In this document: positions 21,349 through 33,103 of the stretch, one piece after another
Numbering within the stretch: position 1 is the first letter of the stretch
Layout: each line of letters starts with the position of its first letter
Origin: Episyrphus balteatus
Taxonomy: Eukaryota; Arthropoda; Insecta; Diptera; Syrphidae
DNA length: 64,000 bases
Assembly (NCBI RefSeq): GCF_945859705.1
Contig: NC_079134.1
Location: forward strand, 117,924,620 to 117,988,619
Direction: 5' to 3'
Position numbers and translations under genes: made by a program
The notes under the pieces: model-generated
What the model was told of the DNA's origin: nothing
Seen by the model: only the letters and a program-made list of their open reading frames with translations
Database searches by the model: none

Positions 21349-22457
21349 TCACATTAGTAGACGCCTAGTTTTTTTCTTGGACATAAGATCCATCACCTCA
21401 TCTGGATCTACACTTATATCACAGTGTACGGATATTAAAGCAAGTGCGCTAAGCCTTGCATTGCCCATAACGATTCGTGATACCGTCTTGATTCGTTTCA
21501 TAGTTGAAAACGTTCTTTCAACACTTCCTTTTGTGACTGGAAGTGTCGCCAAATTGTTAAGCAAGTAGCTTACACTTACTTACTTATATTGTCAAAGTAA
21601 GGGGTAAGCTTTTCTAGCTTTTTTACTTTGTCCGCAGCTGCGAATCCTGGAAGGAGAGCTTGGAACGATGGTAAAACGTCATCGTTGACCATAAATCTTT
21701 CTGTGAGATTTTGAACAGACAAATCTATACAAGGGATCAGTATTGAAACTCTGAAATATGCCTCAATTGTTGGTGTTTCAGGGTTAGGCCTTGTTGTCTG
21801 CTTCGTTGTTATTCTAGGAGCTTTTATTTCAACGTCGAATAAGTTCAGACGCGGATTTAAACACTTCACTAAATTTTCACATTTTCTCTAATGTTTTTGA
21901 ATTTATTGTCCTTAGTGTATTTAATTGCTGATATGAAATCCAATGACTTGTTTTGGAGGAGCACTGACAAAGGTAAAGTTAGGCTGAATAGTTTCTCGCT
22001 TACTAGAAGGCTAACAATGAAATCACTTTTTTGGATCGCTGCTAAAAGCATTGAGGCTTTTGATGACATTGATAACGTCCTGCATGATATTTCCTCAAGG
22101 CTAATGGAGATGCATTTGAAGAGCTGTACATGCTCTCATGCCTTTCAATAAATCGTGTCTCACAAAGTCGTATCAGTCGTTTTTTTCTGCTAAATTTGCA
22201 TTTGCATGGTTTCGAAAGAAATTCGTTATTTCGGCTACTACACCAAGACAATTCCGAATAGAAGGTGTTGATATAGCATTGGACAGAGCCAGATTCAAGC
22301 GATGACTTGCACAATGGACATATCGGGCGTTTGGATATTTTTGCCTTATCCTGGATTGTACACCACTCGATGTGTCGAGGTTTAGTTTCTCACAGCGCTG
22401 CAATATGGTTCTCGATAGTTTTTCGGATGTTTGACTTCCAACAGGAATATCTGGCAA
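21349..22457 (-). pseudogene. hAT-family transposase (ZMYM/DUF4371-like), decayed
   Basis: Fragments in several minus-strand frames follow the hAT order. HCASHRLNLALSNA (about 22300) lies in the catalytic region. LLQNKSLDFISAIKY (about 21930) and YFRVSILIPCIDL (about 21740) are in the helical insertion. LATLPVTKGSVERTFSTMKR at 21550-21490 is the hAT C-terminal dimerisation signature, followed by MGNARLSALALISVH. At least three frameshifts separate the pieces and the N-terminus is missing. CAGGGGCGAACGCAG at 21135-21149 may be its terminal repeat on this side; I could not find the other end. Transposases of this family cut and paste their element with 8-bp duplications. Confidence 0.88.
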
Positions 22458-22599
22458 AATATAGCTTGTTGTCTATCAGTAAAGTCATTTCTTATCAAAT
22501 TTCGTCGAAGGATGGCTACGATCTCGTCGGATTAAGAAACATGTACAAAAATCTGGATTTTTTCAAATTTTATGTTTTCTTTTCTACAAATTCCCTATA

Positions 22600-24063
22600 A
22601 TATTATATTATACTCTTACTCTTACTTTATGTACTTGCATGCATACAAAAAATAATTATACAAACATTATAAATTTACTTACCACGGGGGAAGTTTTATT
22701 TTGGTTTTTTAAAAAAAGATGCGATGGAGTTTGCCGTTTCATTTTGTCTTGGCTTAGGGTTTGTAAGGCACTTAATATTCTCACCTAATCACTCAGTAAT
22801 TAACAACAGTTCACTTTTAACACCTACGTAAGTAACACTTGACACCGAAAAATATTTAAACAGGTACAAAGAACGATGTTGCTCTAAAATGTAACTTTTC
22901 ATTTAGTAACTATAGGCATAAGGTAATAATGAGTTTTTTTTTTTATTGTTTTCTCGTTGAATTTTTATTAAATCCGTAGAAACAAATTGTTTTCTAGTTA
23001 AAAGTTTTCAAATTTTGCACACACCACTTAGACTGGCTCTTAAAACTTATCGAGTGCGAGTACGGTTTCCTTTTAATATAATACCTAAGTAATCTCTTTG
23101 CCTTGCCTAAAAAAAGGCTTAATTTTGCTAATAAATTTGTATAATGCCTAAATAGTCTCCTAACTTGGTCAACTGGGTCCTTTTAAATTTTTTTTGATAC
23201 CTAAGTAGTCTCTCGTCGGTTGAAAAAGGCTCTTTTTACCCAGTTAGTCTCTTTTTTTTTTTTTTTTTAATTAAAGGACTTTATAACTGGAGTGAGTAGG
23301 CCAAGTTCCCGAGACATAGTTACCTAAATTCAATATTATCTAGAGCCAAAAACTCCAATATAAAGGCAGTTTAAGTTTATTACACAAAAAAAAATTACTG
23401 TTTACATCTCATTTTTTTATTTATTCTTGATTATTATGAAAATTGATAGATTTTCACCAATATTTACAAATCTAGAATTTTTTTCACAGGAAGCTATTGG
23501 CTTAATTTAAACAAAATAAAAACGTTAACTACATCAGTGGTAAGTTGAATGAATTTACAAACAAAAAAAAATCTATTGACTTACACATTTAACGTTTATG
23601 TCATAAATACTCGGAAGGTGTTTAAACAAACATCAAATAAAATACTTGTAGTTCATTAAAAGAAGAAAACCATCATTGTGAAGTTTATTTACAAATCTTC
23701 AAAGAATTTCTAATAAAACCTCCAAATAATAGATAATGATGCCACCTATGTTTGGGAACAAATAAAACAACCCCTCAATAAGAAAAATATAGGTACCTAC
23801 ATTAAGGAAGGAATTATCAATTATATTAGAAAGTCAACAAGTAGTAGAGGAAAAAAAAACTGATTTGAATTACCTACCTACTTAAAAATAAAACGAAAAT
23901 GTAAATTATTGAAAAACATTGGAAAAATAATAATAAAATTAGTATATGTAAATAATTATAATGGTCATTGGTGTGGTTTAAAAATTATTTACAAAATTAA
24001 GGAACAGAATAAAGTGACAAATGTAGGTGATTCTTTTTAGACGAGGATTTGTAAGGAAAACAA
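22600..24063. other. AT-rich spacer with degenerate short repeats
   Basis: No gene is seen. TACCTAAGTAGTCTCT-like units recur loosely at 23085-23260. Long A and T runs are frequent. Confidence 0.5.
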
Positions 24064-24424
24064 TATGGGCCTTACCAATAATGAATCGCTAAACACACGT
24101 TTAAGTATCGCCGAGTTAAATTTTAACGTCGGGTTAATTAGTGTGTATACTAATAATCAAAATAAACACACGTTTAACTTATTACCCTTTTATTACCAGA
24201 ACTATTACATTTATGTAATAATAAGCAAAAAAGATTGGCATCCGTGAAACAGTACTGTAACTCTAGCCATACTTGGTGGTAGCACCTTCAAGATGTTGTG
24301 TTGTTCAAAGATTATAATGAAATTGACGGTATAAAATAGCAGCAAAACTGCAAGTATAGAAACATACGAAACTTAAACAAAAAAAGTATATTATTATTTT
24401 GGGTTGTAATGTAAAACTGCGAAA

Positions 24425-25045
24425 ATGGATTCTGATTCTGACGATTACTCAATACTTCAAGATATAAATATTTTAGAAGATGTCGCCCAAGCAAGGAGGC
24501 GAAAGTGTATAAAAAAAAAGTTCATCCATTGGTGGAGTACGATGATGAAAATGTTTTCCGACACTACAGGTAATTTTGTTTGTTTTGCGGCATAATTTTG
24601 TAATTTAAAAAAAAAAAAAGATTTGTAAAGATTTAATAAAAAAAGATATATTATTGATCTTGTGAGAGAAGACGTCACCTCTTCTACCAATAGAGGTGGT
24701 GCAATTCCACCTGAACTGATTGTGTTGACAGGGCTTCGATATCTTCATATCAGAAGGATGTTGGTAAGTAAAAGTAATTAAATACATATTTAAGTGTTTC
24801 TAAAATTTCCCAACAATCAGTAAGTAATTGTTTGAGGAAATTTGTGAGAGCTTTGGCATCAAAAGCTAGGGATTTTATTAAGTTCCCCAGTGAGGCCACG
24901 GAAATCCGGTCGGTGAAAAGAAAGTTTATTGATGTTGCTGGCTTTCCACAAATGTGTGGGTGCTATCGAATGCACCCACATCAAAATAAGAATCCTGCGC
25001 AAGAACTTGGAGCACGACACAGATATAACAATTCAATGTGGTAAA
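24425..25045 (+). pseudogene. Harbinger transposase, truncated and split by introns and frameshifts
   Basis: The first exon starts at ATG 24425 (MDSDSDDYSILQDINILED) and runs to about 24567 (DENVFRHYR, the usual FRxR-type segment before an intron). A second piece at about 24660-24765 gives GGAIPPELIVLTGLRYLHIR. A third (24822-25045) gives FIKFPSEATEI and, after a frameshift, CVGAIECTHIKI, the GAIDCTHI block around the first catalytic acidic residue (here Glu in place of the usual Asp). The remaining catalytic core is absent. It is not functional. Confidence 0.85.
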
Positions 25046-25689
25046 AAAATAACGCTTACAAACTAAGATCAACATCGTAGTTGTACATGTATGTATGTCA
25101 AATCACAATAAAAAACATAGTTCAGTCTGTTTAAGTCAGGACAGCACAGCACAAAAACAATTATTGCTTTTAGTTTTTGTATGCATCAGTTAGATTTTTC
25201 CGTTAATTTATCTACTAACAGACGAGGAATCACTTCGAGCGGAGGAATCACTTCGAGTGATTCCTAGTCTTTATTGATTAATTGTCGAGAAAATCTAGCT
25301 GGTTCATACCGAAAACTGTAAGAACTTCTAATGATCTTTTTCTTCTTCAGCTTTTTTTTTTTTAAATTTGTCAAATATAGTTTTCGTTCTTGCAATTCTA
25401 TTTTTTTTTTTAAACTGCGTCTTGAAGTGCTAGCATTTTTTTCTCTTTTTTTTGGTTTCCATATCTACCTGCCTTATTCTCTAATTAAGAAGCTCACCGG
25501 ATGTAGGCAAGGAAGGAAACTTCCGGGCCTTTTTTTTTATTTTTGCCACTAGTTGTTCTGGGCGGAGGAGGGCTTATTTCAGGTTCATGTTGGTGTGGTG
25601 GTGGTGGTGATGGTGGTGGTGGTGGTGAAGACATCGGTATTTTTCTGGAATACAAAATTTGTTTGAAAATTAATTACAAATAATTGAAC

Positions 25690-26103
25690 CAAGAAAATAT
25701 TTAACCTGTCATCATATTCGGTGGTGTATATTGCGTCGCTATTAAACTCCGCAGTGTCCTCCACAAAATCTAGAGCTGATATCTTGGCAATTTCATAATC
25801 CGTCTCCGCAGGCTCCTCAGGAGCTTTCCGCCACCAGTCTCCTTCTGAGATCTTTTAAACTGACTTATATTTGTTCTGGCTTCTTGTTTATAGCGGCTCC
25901 ACCTCTACCTAATTTGCTTAGGTTGCAAATTGAAGCCTTTGGCCCGAAATGTGCCTTCCCAGGCAGTTTTAAATTTTTTCCGTCATTAACTTTCGAGCCT
26001 ATGAGTCTATCGGCCACTGGTCTCATCGCTTCAACTAGCAGCTCTTTCATGAAAGTGGTCCATTTTGCTGACCGTTTTCTTTTGGAGTTTTCCTTTTCAG
26101 GCA
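25690..26103 (-). pseudogene. Myb/SANT-like accessory protein of Harbinger element 1
   Basis: ATG at 26103 gives MPEKENSKRKRSAKWTTFMK and a trihelix-type DNA-binding segment (KWTTFMKELLVEAMRPVADR). Further on, in another frame, acidic sequence (DYEIAKISALDFVEDTAEF) continues to about 25710. Its position opposite the transposase matches Harbinger elements, where this partner binds DNA and helps transposase nuclear entry. Frameshifts suggest decay. A (GGT)n tract lies just beyond at 25588-25628. Confidence 0.65.
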
Positions 26104-26444
26104 TATCTGAAAATAAATGAATATTTATAAATAAAAAGATAAACACAAATAAATATTTAATCAAATAAATTTGTCCACTTACTTATTGAATAATTTGTCG
26201 CCAATATGATAAATTTACAACAAATTGTTGACTTGACAAATGTTTTTTTTTGCTGTCAAAATGGCAGTGCAAACCGTGCGTTTACATTTTGATCGTGCGT
26301 TTATAGTTCAGTTTCCCAACTATAAATTTAACGTGGCGTTAACCCTTAACCTGACTATAAAATTGGTTATTGGTATGGCAAAATATTTAAAGCTCAGTTA
26401 AATATTTAACTGAGCTTTAAATTTGATTATTGGTAAGGCCCTAT

Positions 26445-27138
26445 GAATATACCTTTCTATAGGTTATTTTTGGTTAGGGAGTTACATAGCGTAAAATTAA
26501 AATCTTATTAACATGTAATTTATATTAAGAGAACACGTTAGATAAAAACGATATGTACTTATAACATGACTTATCGGTGCGGGTCGCGAACTTCTAGGGG
26601 GTTGCCAAGAGTTCAGGCCAAAAATTCATACAAAAATATACATTATAATATCATGTCTATTTTTGCTAATTTTGAAAATCTCCATTTCGCGCTTTGACCT
26701 TCAAAATCGCGACTTGCGGACATGAGATTTTACTAGATTTTTACAGTATGTTATAGAACGCCAAAACGAAGGTATTGAGCAAAAAAAAATTCTATTAGCA
26801 TTCATTCCGAGATTAAACCGTTATTTGACTGGATTATGTAGCAATTTAGCGATTTTTCGAAATTTCACAAGAACTGGTGTCAAATCGTTGCATTCGTTCA
26901 CGAAACTTTAAGTGTATGAAAGACAATAGTTGTGTTCAACGACGATTTATCTAGATCAGAATAGGACAGGACAGCACAGTTTTGTGAGAAACGTCAGAAC
27001 AAGTTACAAAACTTAGTTAAACGTCAGTTGTCAAAATAAATAAAAAAACAAAACAAATTGTGTGAATTTTTCGTTGCTCGCTTATTTTTTTCATTTTTTG
27101 TGTTTTTACTGTAAAAAATATTATTTAAAATTATTGAA
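26445..27138. other. Spacer between two Harbinger elements
   Basis: Nothing can be named in this stretch. Confidence 0.5.
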
Positions 27139-27530
27139 ATGGAAAATCAAGTGATTGCAAAGATAATACTAAGTGAAAATGTTAGTGGTTCGGATAGTGA
27201 TTTTTCGACGGATTCCCTTTTAGATGATTGGAATGAAACTGTGACGAGTGTTATTACCTTTTCTTTGATGAAATGTAAAAAAATTGCATTCAAAGTTATT
27301 TGCAAGAAGTTGTTCCTACCTACTCCGAGAAAGAGTTTGTCACTCGCTTCCGAGTAGGAAGGAAGTGAAATGTTGGTCGACAAATTTTCAACTTCTGAAG
27401 AGTAAGTACCTTAAATTGGAAAAGCAAACAACTTTTTCGCCAGAATTACACTTAGCTTTTGAAATAGAGGAAAGAGGGGGAACCTGTAGAAGAAAACCAG
27501 CAGGAACACAATGTCCATGAGCAGGCGCAA
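27139..27530 (+). pseudogene. PIF/Harbinger transposase N-terminal fragment
   Basis: ATG at 27139 opens MENQVIAKIILSENVSGSDS, an acidic serine-rich start like that of other PIF transposases. In a second frame from about 27282 follow TYSEKEFVTRFRVGRK and VEMLVDKFSTSE, matching the eF..rFR.~R block ahead of the helix-turn-helix region. One or two frameshifts separate the parts, and no catalytic core follows before element 2 begins at 27642. It is a separate relic from the two bounded Harbinger elements. Confidence 0.7.
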
Positions 27531-27843
27531 GGAGTAAGCCGCCGAAGTATATTCCTATTTTAATTAAGAAATTATTTCAAAAATTCAAAGTGTTTATTCT
27601 TTTATAAAATCAATTACTTTAATGATTACATTTTCTATTATAGGCGTGTTTTATTGGTAAACTATCCTTAGCTCAGTACTTGTACTTAGCTCAGTATCAA
27701 TAAAACGATATGCTTAGTTTTAAACTGAAAACTATTTTTTTATCTAAAAGTTGGTACCACTGTGTTTAAATGTCAAAAAAAAAAATATATCAAAGGTTCC
27801 CGTCATGAGAAAAAAACTAATTATTTGTTAAAAATAAACTAAA

Positions 27844-29092
27844 ATGGACAACGAGGTAAACAATTTTATACTTGCCTATATGTTTTTTCTAAGATATTAG
27901 TTTTCTATTACAGTTCTTGTTATGGTTCCTAGAATCATCGTCAAGCAGTGAAAGCTCTTCATCTTCAGAGGATGAAACCAGAATAATTTTTGATGATCCT
28001 TCAACTGATGAAGAAACACATGTAAACGTTTCCAATTTTATGGAAACTATTGATGCCTTCAGCGATTCCGATTTTCAATCGCATTTCAGGCTGAGAAGAT
28101 TAACCGCGGAGCAATTGATTGGTGAGTAATCTCTCCTATTAAAAAAAAAAATTAATTTTTTTCAGTAAAATATGCTCTATCTGCTTTCTTTCCATCACCC
28201 TCAAATCATGGAGTTAAACCAAAAATTGAAGCCAGGAAGGAAATATACCTTTTTGTTTGGTATATAAGTAATACCATTACATTTAGGCAATTGGGCAACT
28301 TGTTTGGTATGGCCAAATCAACAGCATGGGCTGCAGTTGGACGTGTGAGCAGCTGGTTAGTTTCAGTGGGACATGAAAATATCAAGTGGCCTCAAGGAGA
28401 TGTTGTTGAACAAACTTGCTCCAGATTTTAATCCAGAAAGAGAATACCGGGTGTGATTGGTGCTATAGATCGCACCCACATTACAATTGCCGCTCCAAGG
28501 ATCAACAAAGAATGCTATTACGATCGAAAGCAAAATTTTTCTATCGTTTTGCAGGCGGTTGTCAATGCAGACAAAATGTTCACCGACGTATGCTGGGGTG
28601 AACCAGGTTCCCTGCATGACAGTAGGGTTCTCAGAAGATCGGGATTATATCATCAAGTACAAGCAAACTTCACACGTCTTTTTCAATCCAACACATTTCT
28701 TTTGGGTGATTGCCTACGCGGCTTCGAATTGGATGGTCCCACCTTATAAGGACTACGGTCAATTAAATGATCAACAAAAGAATTTCAATTTTATTCATTC
28801 TTCTACAAGAATGGTAGTTGAAAATGCCTTCGGGCTACTCAAAGGAAGATTCAGGAGAATAAATAGGTTCACCGAGCAAAGAAACTTGAATTCTGTTAAG
28901 AAAATTATTGTTAGTGCTTGCGTTTTGCATAATTTGTGCATTCTCAACGCCGATAACATTATTATCAACGAGCCAACTCCAGCTCCAACTGAAGAACCAC
29001 CGGAGGACAACATCGCAAACCCGGAGCCTAATTTACATGGAAATCGACGAGAGAGACTATTCAATCAACTTTGTCAAATGAATATCCTTTAA
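27844..29092 (+). pseudogene. Harbinger DDE transposase, nearly complete with two breaks
   Basis: Predicted exons are 27844-27855 (MDNE), 27914-28121 (acidic serine-rich, then HFRLRRLTAEQLI) and 28166-29092; both introns have GT-AG ends and the phases agree. Exon 3 shows GMAKSTAWAAVGRV and IKWPQGD. An in-frame TAA lies at 28429-28431. Beyond it are GVIGAIDRTHITI (first Asp), WGEPGSLHDSRVL (second Asp) and, after a one-base-type frameshift near 28707, VVENAFGLLKGRFRRI (the Glu), so all three catalytic positions are visible. It would have cut and pasted its element at TWA-type 3-bp targets. With one stop and one frameshift it is recently dead. Confidence 0.9.
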
Positions 29093-29180
29093 TTAAAAGA
29101 AAATTATTAGTATTTCCGACTTTTCTTTAAACCATTGGTCAAATTTTTGTGGAAATTTTTCAATTTAACGAAATTAGTTG

Positions 29181-29625
29181 AGTTTGCTGCACAAGAAATT
29201 ATGCTATTTCCAAAATACTTTTGTCCTATTGAGATGAATTAAACGCATATTAGTCTGAATTGACGTCCTTTAAATGTTGTTGAAAGCCAAAATGCGTTTA
29301 GATAAGGATAAACTTAATTTGGTATTCAAAAGTATTTCGGTCATGTTTCAATATGCATACACATGGCCGAAATACTTTTGAATACCAAATTAAGTTTATC
29401 CTTATCTAAACGCATTTTGGCTTTCAACAACATTTGAAGGACCTCAATTCAGACTAATATGCGCTTAATTCATCTCAATAGGACAAGTATTTTGGAAATA
29501 GCATCATTTTTTGTGCAGAAAACTCAAGAAAATGCTACCAATTTAACGAATTTTCTTGAGTTTGCTGCACAAAAAATGATGCTACATATTTCCAAAATAC
29601 TTGTCCTATTGAGATGAATTAAACG
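29181..29625. repeat. Hairpin element with about 165-bp arms plus a third partial copy
   Basis: Arms 29181-29345 and 29364-29528 are near-perfect reverse complements (CAAATTAAGTTTATCCTTAT and its complement) around an 18-base loop. A partial third copy in the first orientation follows at about 29530-29625. It interrupts the end of the SANT-like gene. No protein is encoded; a transcript would fold into a long stem. Confidence 0.9.
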
Positions 29626-29945
29626 CCTGTGCATCTTTACCTCACAATTAGCAGCCGTCGTTGCAGTGTCCTGAAATGAAAGATAAATATCTTAAAATGC
29701 TTTTTCTTTCAGAGCTCTCATAAATACTTACAAAACCCGCCGAAATAAGATCCTCCACAATGTTTTGGTAGGCCAGGCGTCTTTTTCTTGGGATAGTAAA
29801 TTCCCGCTGCTTGCCGAATAAAATTTAAAAAACGCTTTGGTTTCATCATATGACCCTCGCTTGGATCTATAAATAGAAATAAAGGTTGTCTTGTTAACAT
29901 TTATATATGTATTTGTTTACAAGTTTTTGTTTACCTTTTCTCCAT
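29626..29945 (-). pseudogene. Myb/SANT-like accessory gene of Harbinger element 2, cut by the hairpin
   Basis: Exons on the minus strand: 29945-29935 (MEKR), 29866-29732 and 29670-29626, with GT-AG borders. The second exon reads GSYDETKAFFKFYS and later, in a second frame, NIVEDLISAGF. The third reads DTATTAANCEVKM, the end of a trihelix fold (compare the Gf..TaaqCe.Km pattern of these proteins). One frameshift is needed to join the frames. The frame runs into the hairpin element at 29625, so the acidic C-terminal part is lost. Confidence 0.65.
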
Positions 29946-30154
29946 TTTGAATTTTTAATTAAGGCCGTGTGTGAATTGCGTTAGATAGTTAAATCCGTGT
30001 TAAATTTTTGACACTATTGAGGTGAACAAAATAATTTCAAAAAAAGAATTTATTGTTTAAAATTTTGACTGCCTTTTTTCTGCCATGATACTCCTCTTTA
30101 ATAAAAAAAAAAAACAAAACCATCTGCAAAAAAAATTTAACTCAAATTTAACCA

Positions 30155-30852
30155 GTGCCTACGTTCTGTAACTCTCGCATCGAGAAATTTCTCGCACGAA
30201 ACACGCAAATCGGAACAAAAATAATGTGAATCGACACAAAAATCATTTTCTCACATTCGTTTGTTTCTATAAACAAATTTTTCTCGCCTTGAAACATTTC
30301 TGAATCAAAATGCTTGACAGACTGGAAAAATGTGAATAAAACTGTGTCTGTAAGAAAATTATCGAGATAATTTCTCACAAGCAAAAAGGATGCGAGAAAG
30401 TAAGATATTTGAAAAAAATTTGATAATCTTGCATTAAATGTGAGATGTGTTTAAAGTAAAAGTGTTCACGGTAATTTATTTTTGTATCACTTAAATTTTT
30501 AAAATAAAAAAAAAGAATATTAAAGAAAAAAAAAGATAAAATTACATGCCCTTACTGTGACTTGAACTTGGTACCCCCACTCGCTGACCGACTGCTCTAC
30601 CTTCGGACTACCGAGCCTTGAGATATTTATTGTAAAACTATGTCTATATGACCTTTGATGGCCAAAGGTACAAATATTTTCCCTTTTTTTGACAGTTTCC
30701 AATAATTCCAATGGAATAAAAAATTTACAGGGTTGCTTCTCACATCGAGATACAGACACAGGTTATTTTCCCAAATAGAGAAACGTATTTAATTTTTGTT
30801 TTAAAATTTTTCGATGCGAGAAGTTCTCGACTAAGTTACAGAACGTAGGCAC
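30155..30852. mobile_element. DNA element with GTGCCTACGTTCTGTAACT ends
   Basis: The termini GTGCCTACGTTCTGTAACT are exact inverted copies, followed by GAGAA/TTCTCGC-rich subterminal sequence. A target duplication is not evident. A tRNA-like segment lies inside (30540-30625, minus). Confidence 0.75.
30540..30625 (-). other. tRNA-like (SINE-head-like) segment
   Basis: The minus strand carries A-box-like GGTAGTCCGAAGGTAGAGCA and B-box-like AAGTTCAAGTCAC at tRNA-like spacing. The B box deviates from GGTTCAANTCC and the stems are poor, so it is not a working tRNA gene. Confidence 0.45.
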
Positions 30853-31216
30853 AGGTCTCGGAGCCCAATTAATTTTAAACAGCTGAAAATTTTTTATTCA
30901 CCTCAATAGTGTCAAAAATTTTACACGAATTTAATTATTTAACGCAATTCACACACGGTCTAAACAAAAAAATTTATCAACCACTTTTTAAATCACTTTG
31001 TTGTTGTTCATTCAAAACCTTCACTTTGGGATGTGTGCACAAAATATGTCTAAATAAAATGTAGTGTAAATCTTGTAAGCAGAGTACAAGATTTACACGA
31101 GGATTTCTTTCTCATATATGGTTGATTGTGCTTGTTTACACATGAAAACAAATTATTTTTACTTATAAGTACATCGCACTAATTTGGTATAGTTATAATT
31201 AAAGTTATTAGGGGTA

Positions 31217-32063
31217 GGGTGTTTTCATAAACGTCTGCCTAACTTAGGCCTGCGTTAGTCGTGTTTATAAAGTCAGATCTGCGATCGGACTAACTTAGTC
31301 AAATTGCAGTACTTCTGTTCATAAACGTCATTTATGTCGTCAACGTCGGGCAGATTGCGCAGCCAAAATTTTATGACTGCAGATATCGCGAAGAAGTTTA
31401 TTTGGCTTTTGATTCGATGTTTTTATTTTTAATAAATGTAAATATCTATTGTAAAAAAAAAATGAAAAGCAAACATATTAATTAGGGTGGTGCAAAAAAT
31501 GTTTCTTTTTTCATTTTTCGAAAAATTTAGATTTTAATGATGCAGAAAATTTTTAAATCGTGTTTTTTGATACAACGAGTTCAAATTGATTTTTTTCGTA
31601 TTAGGGTGGCTCTAAAAAATGTTAACTTCTATAGTTTTCTGTGGAATTCGAAAAAATTAAACGTGGATATTATTTTGGTAAATTATCGAAGAAAAAAAAA
31701 TTACATTAGGGTGGCTCAGAAAAAATTTTTTTTTTTAATTATGAAAAAAAAAAAATAATAATCACTACAGAGAAAGTTTGTAAGATATGGTTTATGAAAT
31801 ATAATGTAAAGTGCAGCATTTTCACATTAGGGGGCTCAGAAACATAGTATAAAAGGAAAAGGAAATATTTTTTTTTTTGCTTATCAAACAAAACTCATTC
31901 TGTGGTCATTTTTATTTTCTGACGTTTATGAACACTCAGTGGCTGCTGAAAATTGTACTAACGCAGGCCTGCAAACATTCTGCAGAATTGGTGTGTTCAT
32001 TAATGCAGCAAAGCAGAAAGACGATTGTACCAACGCAGATTTCCGACGTTTATGAAAACACCC
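31217..32063. mobile_element. Non-autonomous element with GGGTGTTTTCATAAACGTC ends, TSD GTA
   Basis: Perfect 19-bp ends, GTA at 31214-31216 and 32064-32066. Subterminal GCAGGCCTGC-like palindromes. The interior holds an ATTAGGGTGGCTCAGAAAA repeat at about 31481, 31602, 31706 and 31826 (spacing near 105-120 bp). The 3-bp duplication fits a PIF-like group but is not decisive. Confidence 0.82.
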
Positions 32064-33103
32064 GTATTCATGAAACGGTATAAACCTTGGGTGAATCTGG
32101 TAAATGTGTCAAAATTTTGTATGGTTTTGACAGCTAGTGCCAGTGTACAAACGTGGATCGGCCTTGGTTCAGGAATTTAACCCACCGATTTCGGCGGATT
32201 AGCATGAATGTGGCTATTTCTACATAATATGCTCATATATTATATGAGCCTTGAGCCAGTGCTAAACTTCAGCCCTACTACCGATTTCAGAAGATAAAAA
32301 TTGAAAGGCAAGCTGAACACTGCTGACCAACAGTTCAAAACTTGAACCAAGGCAGAACCACATTTGTGCAACTATTACACTGGTCAGTAAGGTTTTTGCC
32401 ACAAAAACCAAAATATACTTTTCTATAGGTTTTTGATGTGTTGAACTCGAATCTGATGTCAAAAAATTTGTCTCCGTTTAAATATTACCGTTATAAAAAG
32501 CAATAAAAAAAATGCTTTAACAAGAAATAAAAACTATAGAAGTACAAAAAAATTGTCTGTGGAAGAGATGTTTGAACCGGAGTTGAACCAAAGCTTATTC
32601 ACCAAAATCGGTGAGATAGAAACTTTATCCAAAGCTGAACGTGTTTGTTCAAATGCTCTTCAAATCGCTGCTTTAAAACTAAGCTAGTGAAAACATTATA
32701 GAAGAAAATTAAAGGATTCAACGAACACACCCATTTGTGACTACCAACTTAGATAAAAAAAAAAACAATTTTTGCGCCTCCCGTGTCGAATTTCCCAAAT
32801 GTTCTCTCCAGTAAAATACTGATTTTAATCACTAACTTATTTTTCCACAGTATTTGATTGTTGTTGTTTATTGTGCTAATTTTTACTATTTCCAGTACTG
32901 AGCTAAGGATAATTTACCAATAAAACACGCCTTATGTATATTATTTAACTAACTGTTCACATTTGGTATTTGTTTTACAATTACCTTTATGAAACTATAC
33001 ATCAATTATTGAATTATTATTACAAAAACATTTACATTATAAAAAAACATTACAATTATTAAAACAGTTTACATTAAAAACAATAATAAATGTAACCGAT
33101 ATA

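Larger units (their letters stand above)
24067..26441 (+). mobile_element. PIF/Harbinger element 1, 3-bp TSD TAT
   Basis: It starts GGGCCTTACCAATAAT and ends with ATTATTGGTAAGGCCC, flanked by TAT at 24064-24066 and 26442-26444. It carries a decayed plus-strand transposase (24425-25045) and a minus-strand SANT-like accessory frame (about 25700-26103), the standard Harbinger two-gene layout. The transposase is cut short by an internal deletion. Confidence 0.92.
29963..30960. mobile_element. PIF/Harbinger-type MITE, 3-bp TSD TAA
   Basis: Inverted ends of about 60 bp start GGCCGTGTGTGAATTGCGTT / GACCGTGTGTGAATTGCGTT. TAA flanks at 29960-29962 and 30961-30963. It contains a further element at 30155-30852. 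No coding sequence is present. Confidence 0.9.
27642..32932 (+). mobile_element. PIF/Harbinger element 2, 3-bp TSD TAT, enlarged by insertions
   Basis: Inverted ends of about 39 bp start AGGCGTGTTTTATTGGTAAA and contain CTTAGCTCAGTACT. TAT flanks at 27639-27641 and 32933-32935. It holds a transposase (27844-29092), a minus-strand SANT-like gene (29626-29945), a hairpin (29181-29625), a Harbinger MITE (29963-30960) and another element (31217-32063). Its size, 5291 bp, is largely due to the later insertions. Confidence 0.92.

Noticed and set aside
21377..22600. Plus-strand open frames opposite the hAT transposase
   Set aside because: They are antisense shadows of the minus-strand hAT relic, whose motifs are recognisable.
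22680..23400. Right-hand terminal repeat of the hAT element whose transposase lies at 21349-22457
   Set aside because: No CGCCCCTG-type end with a matching 8-bp duplication was found, so element boundaries were not assigned.
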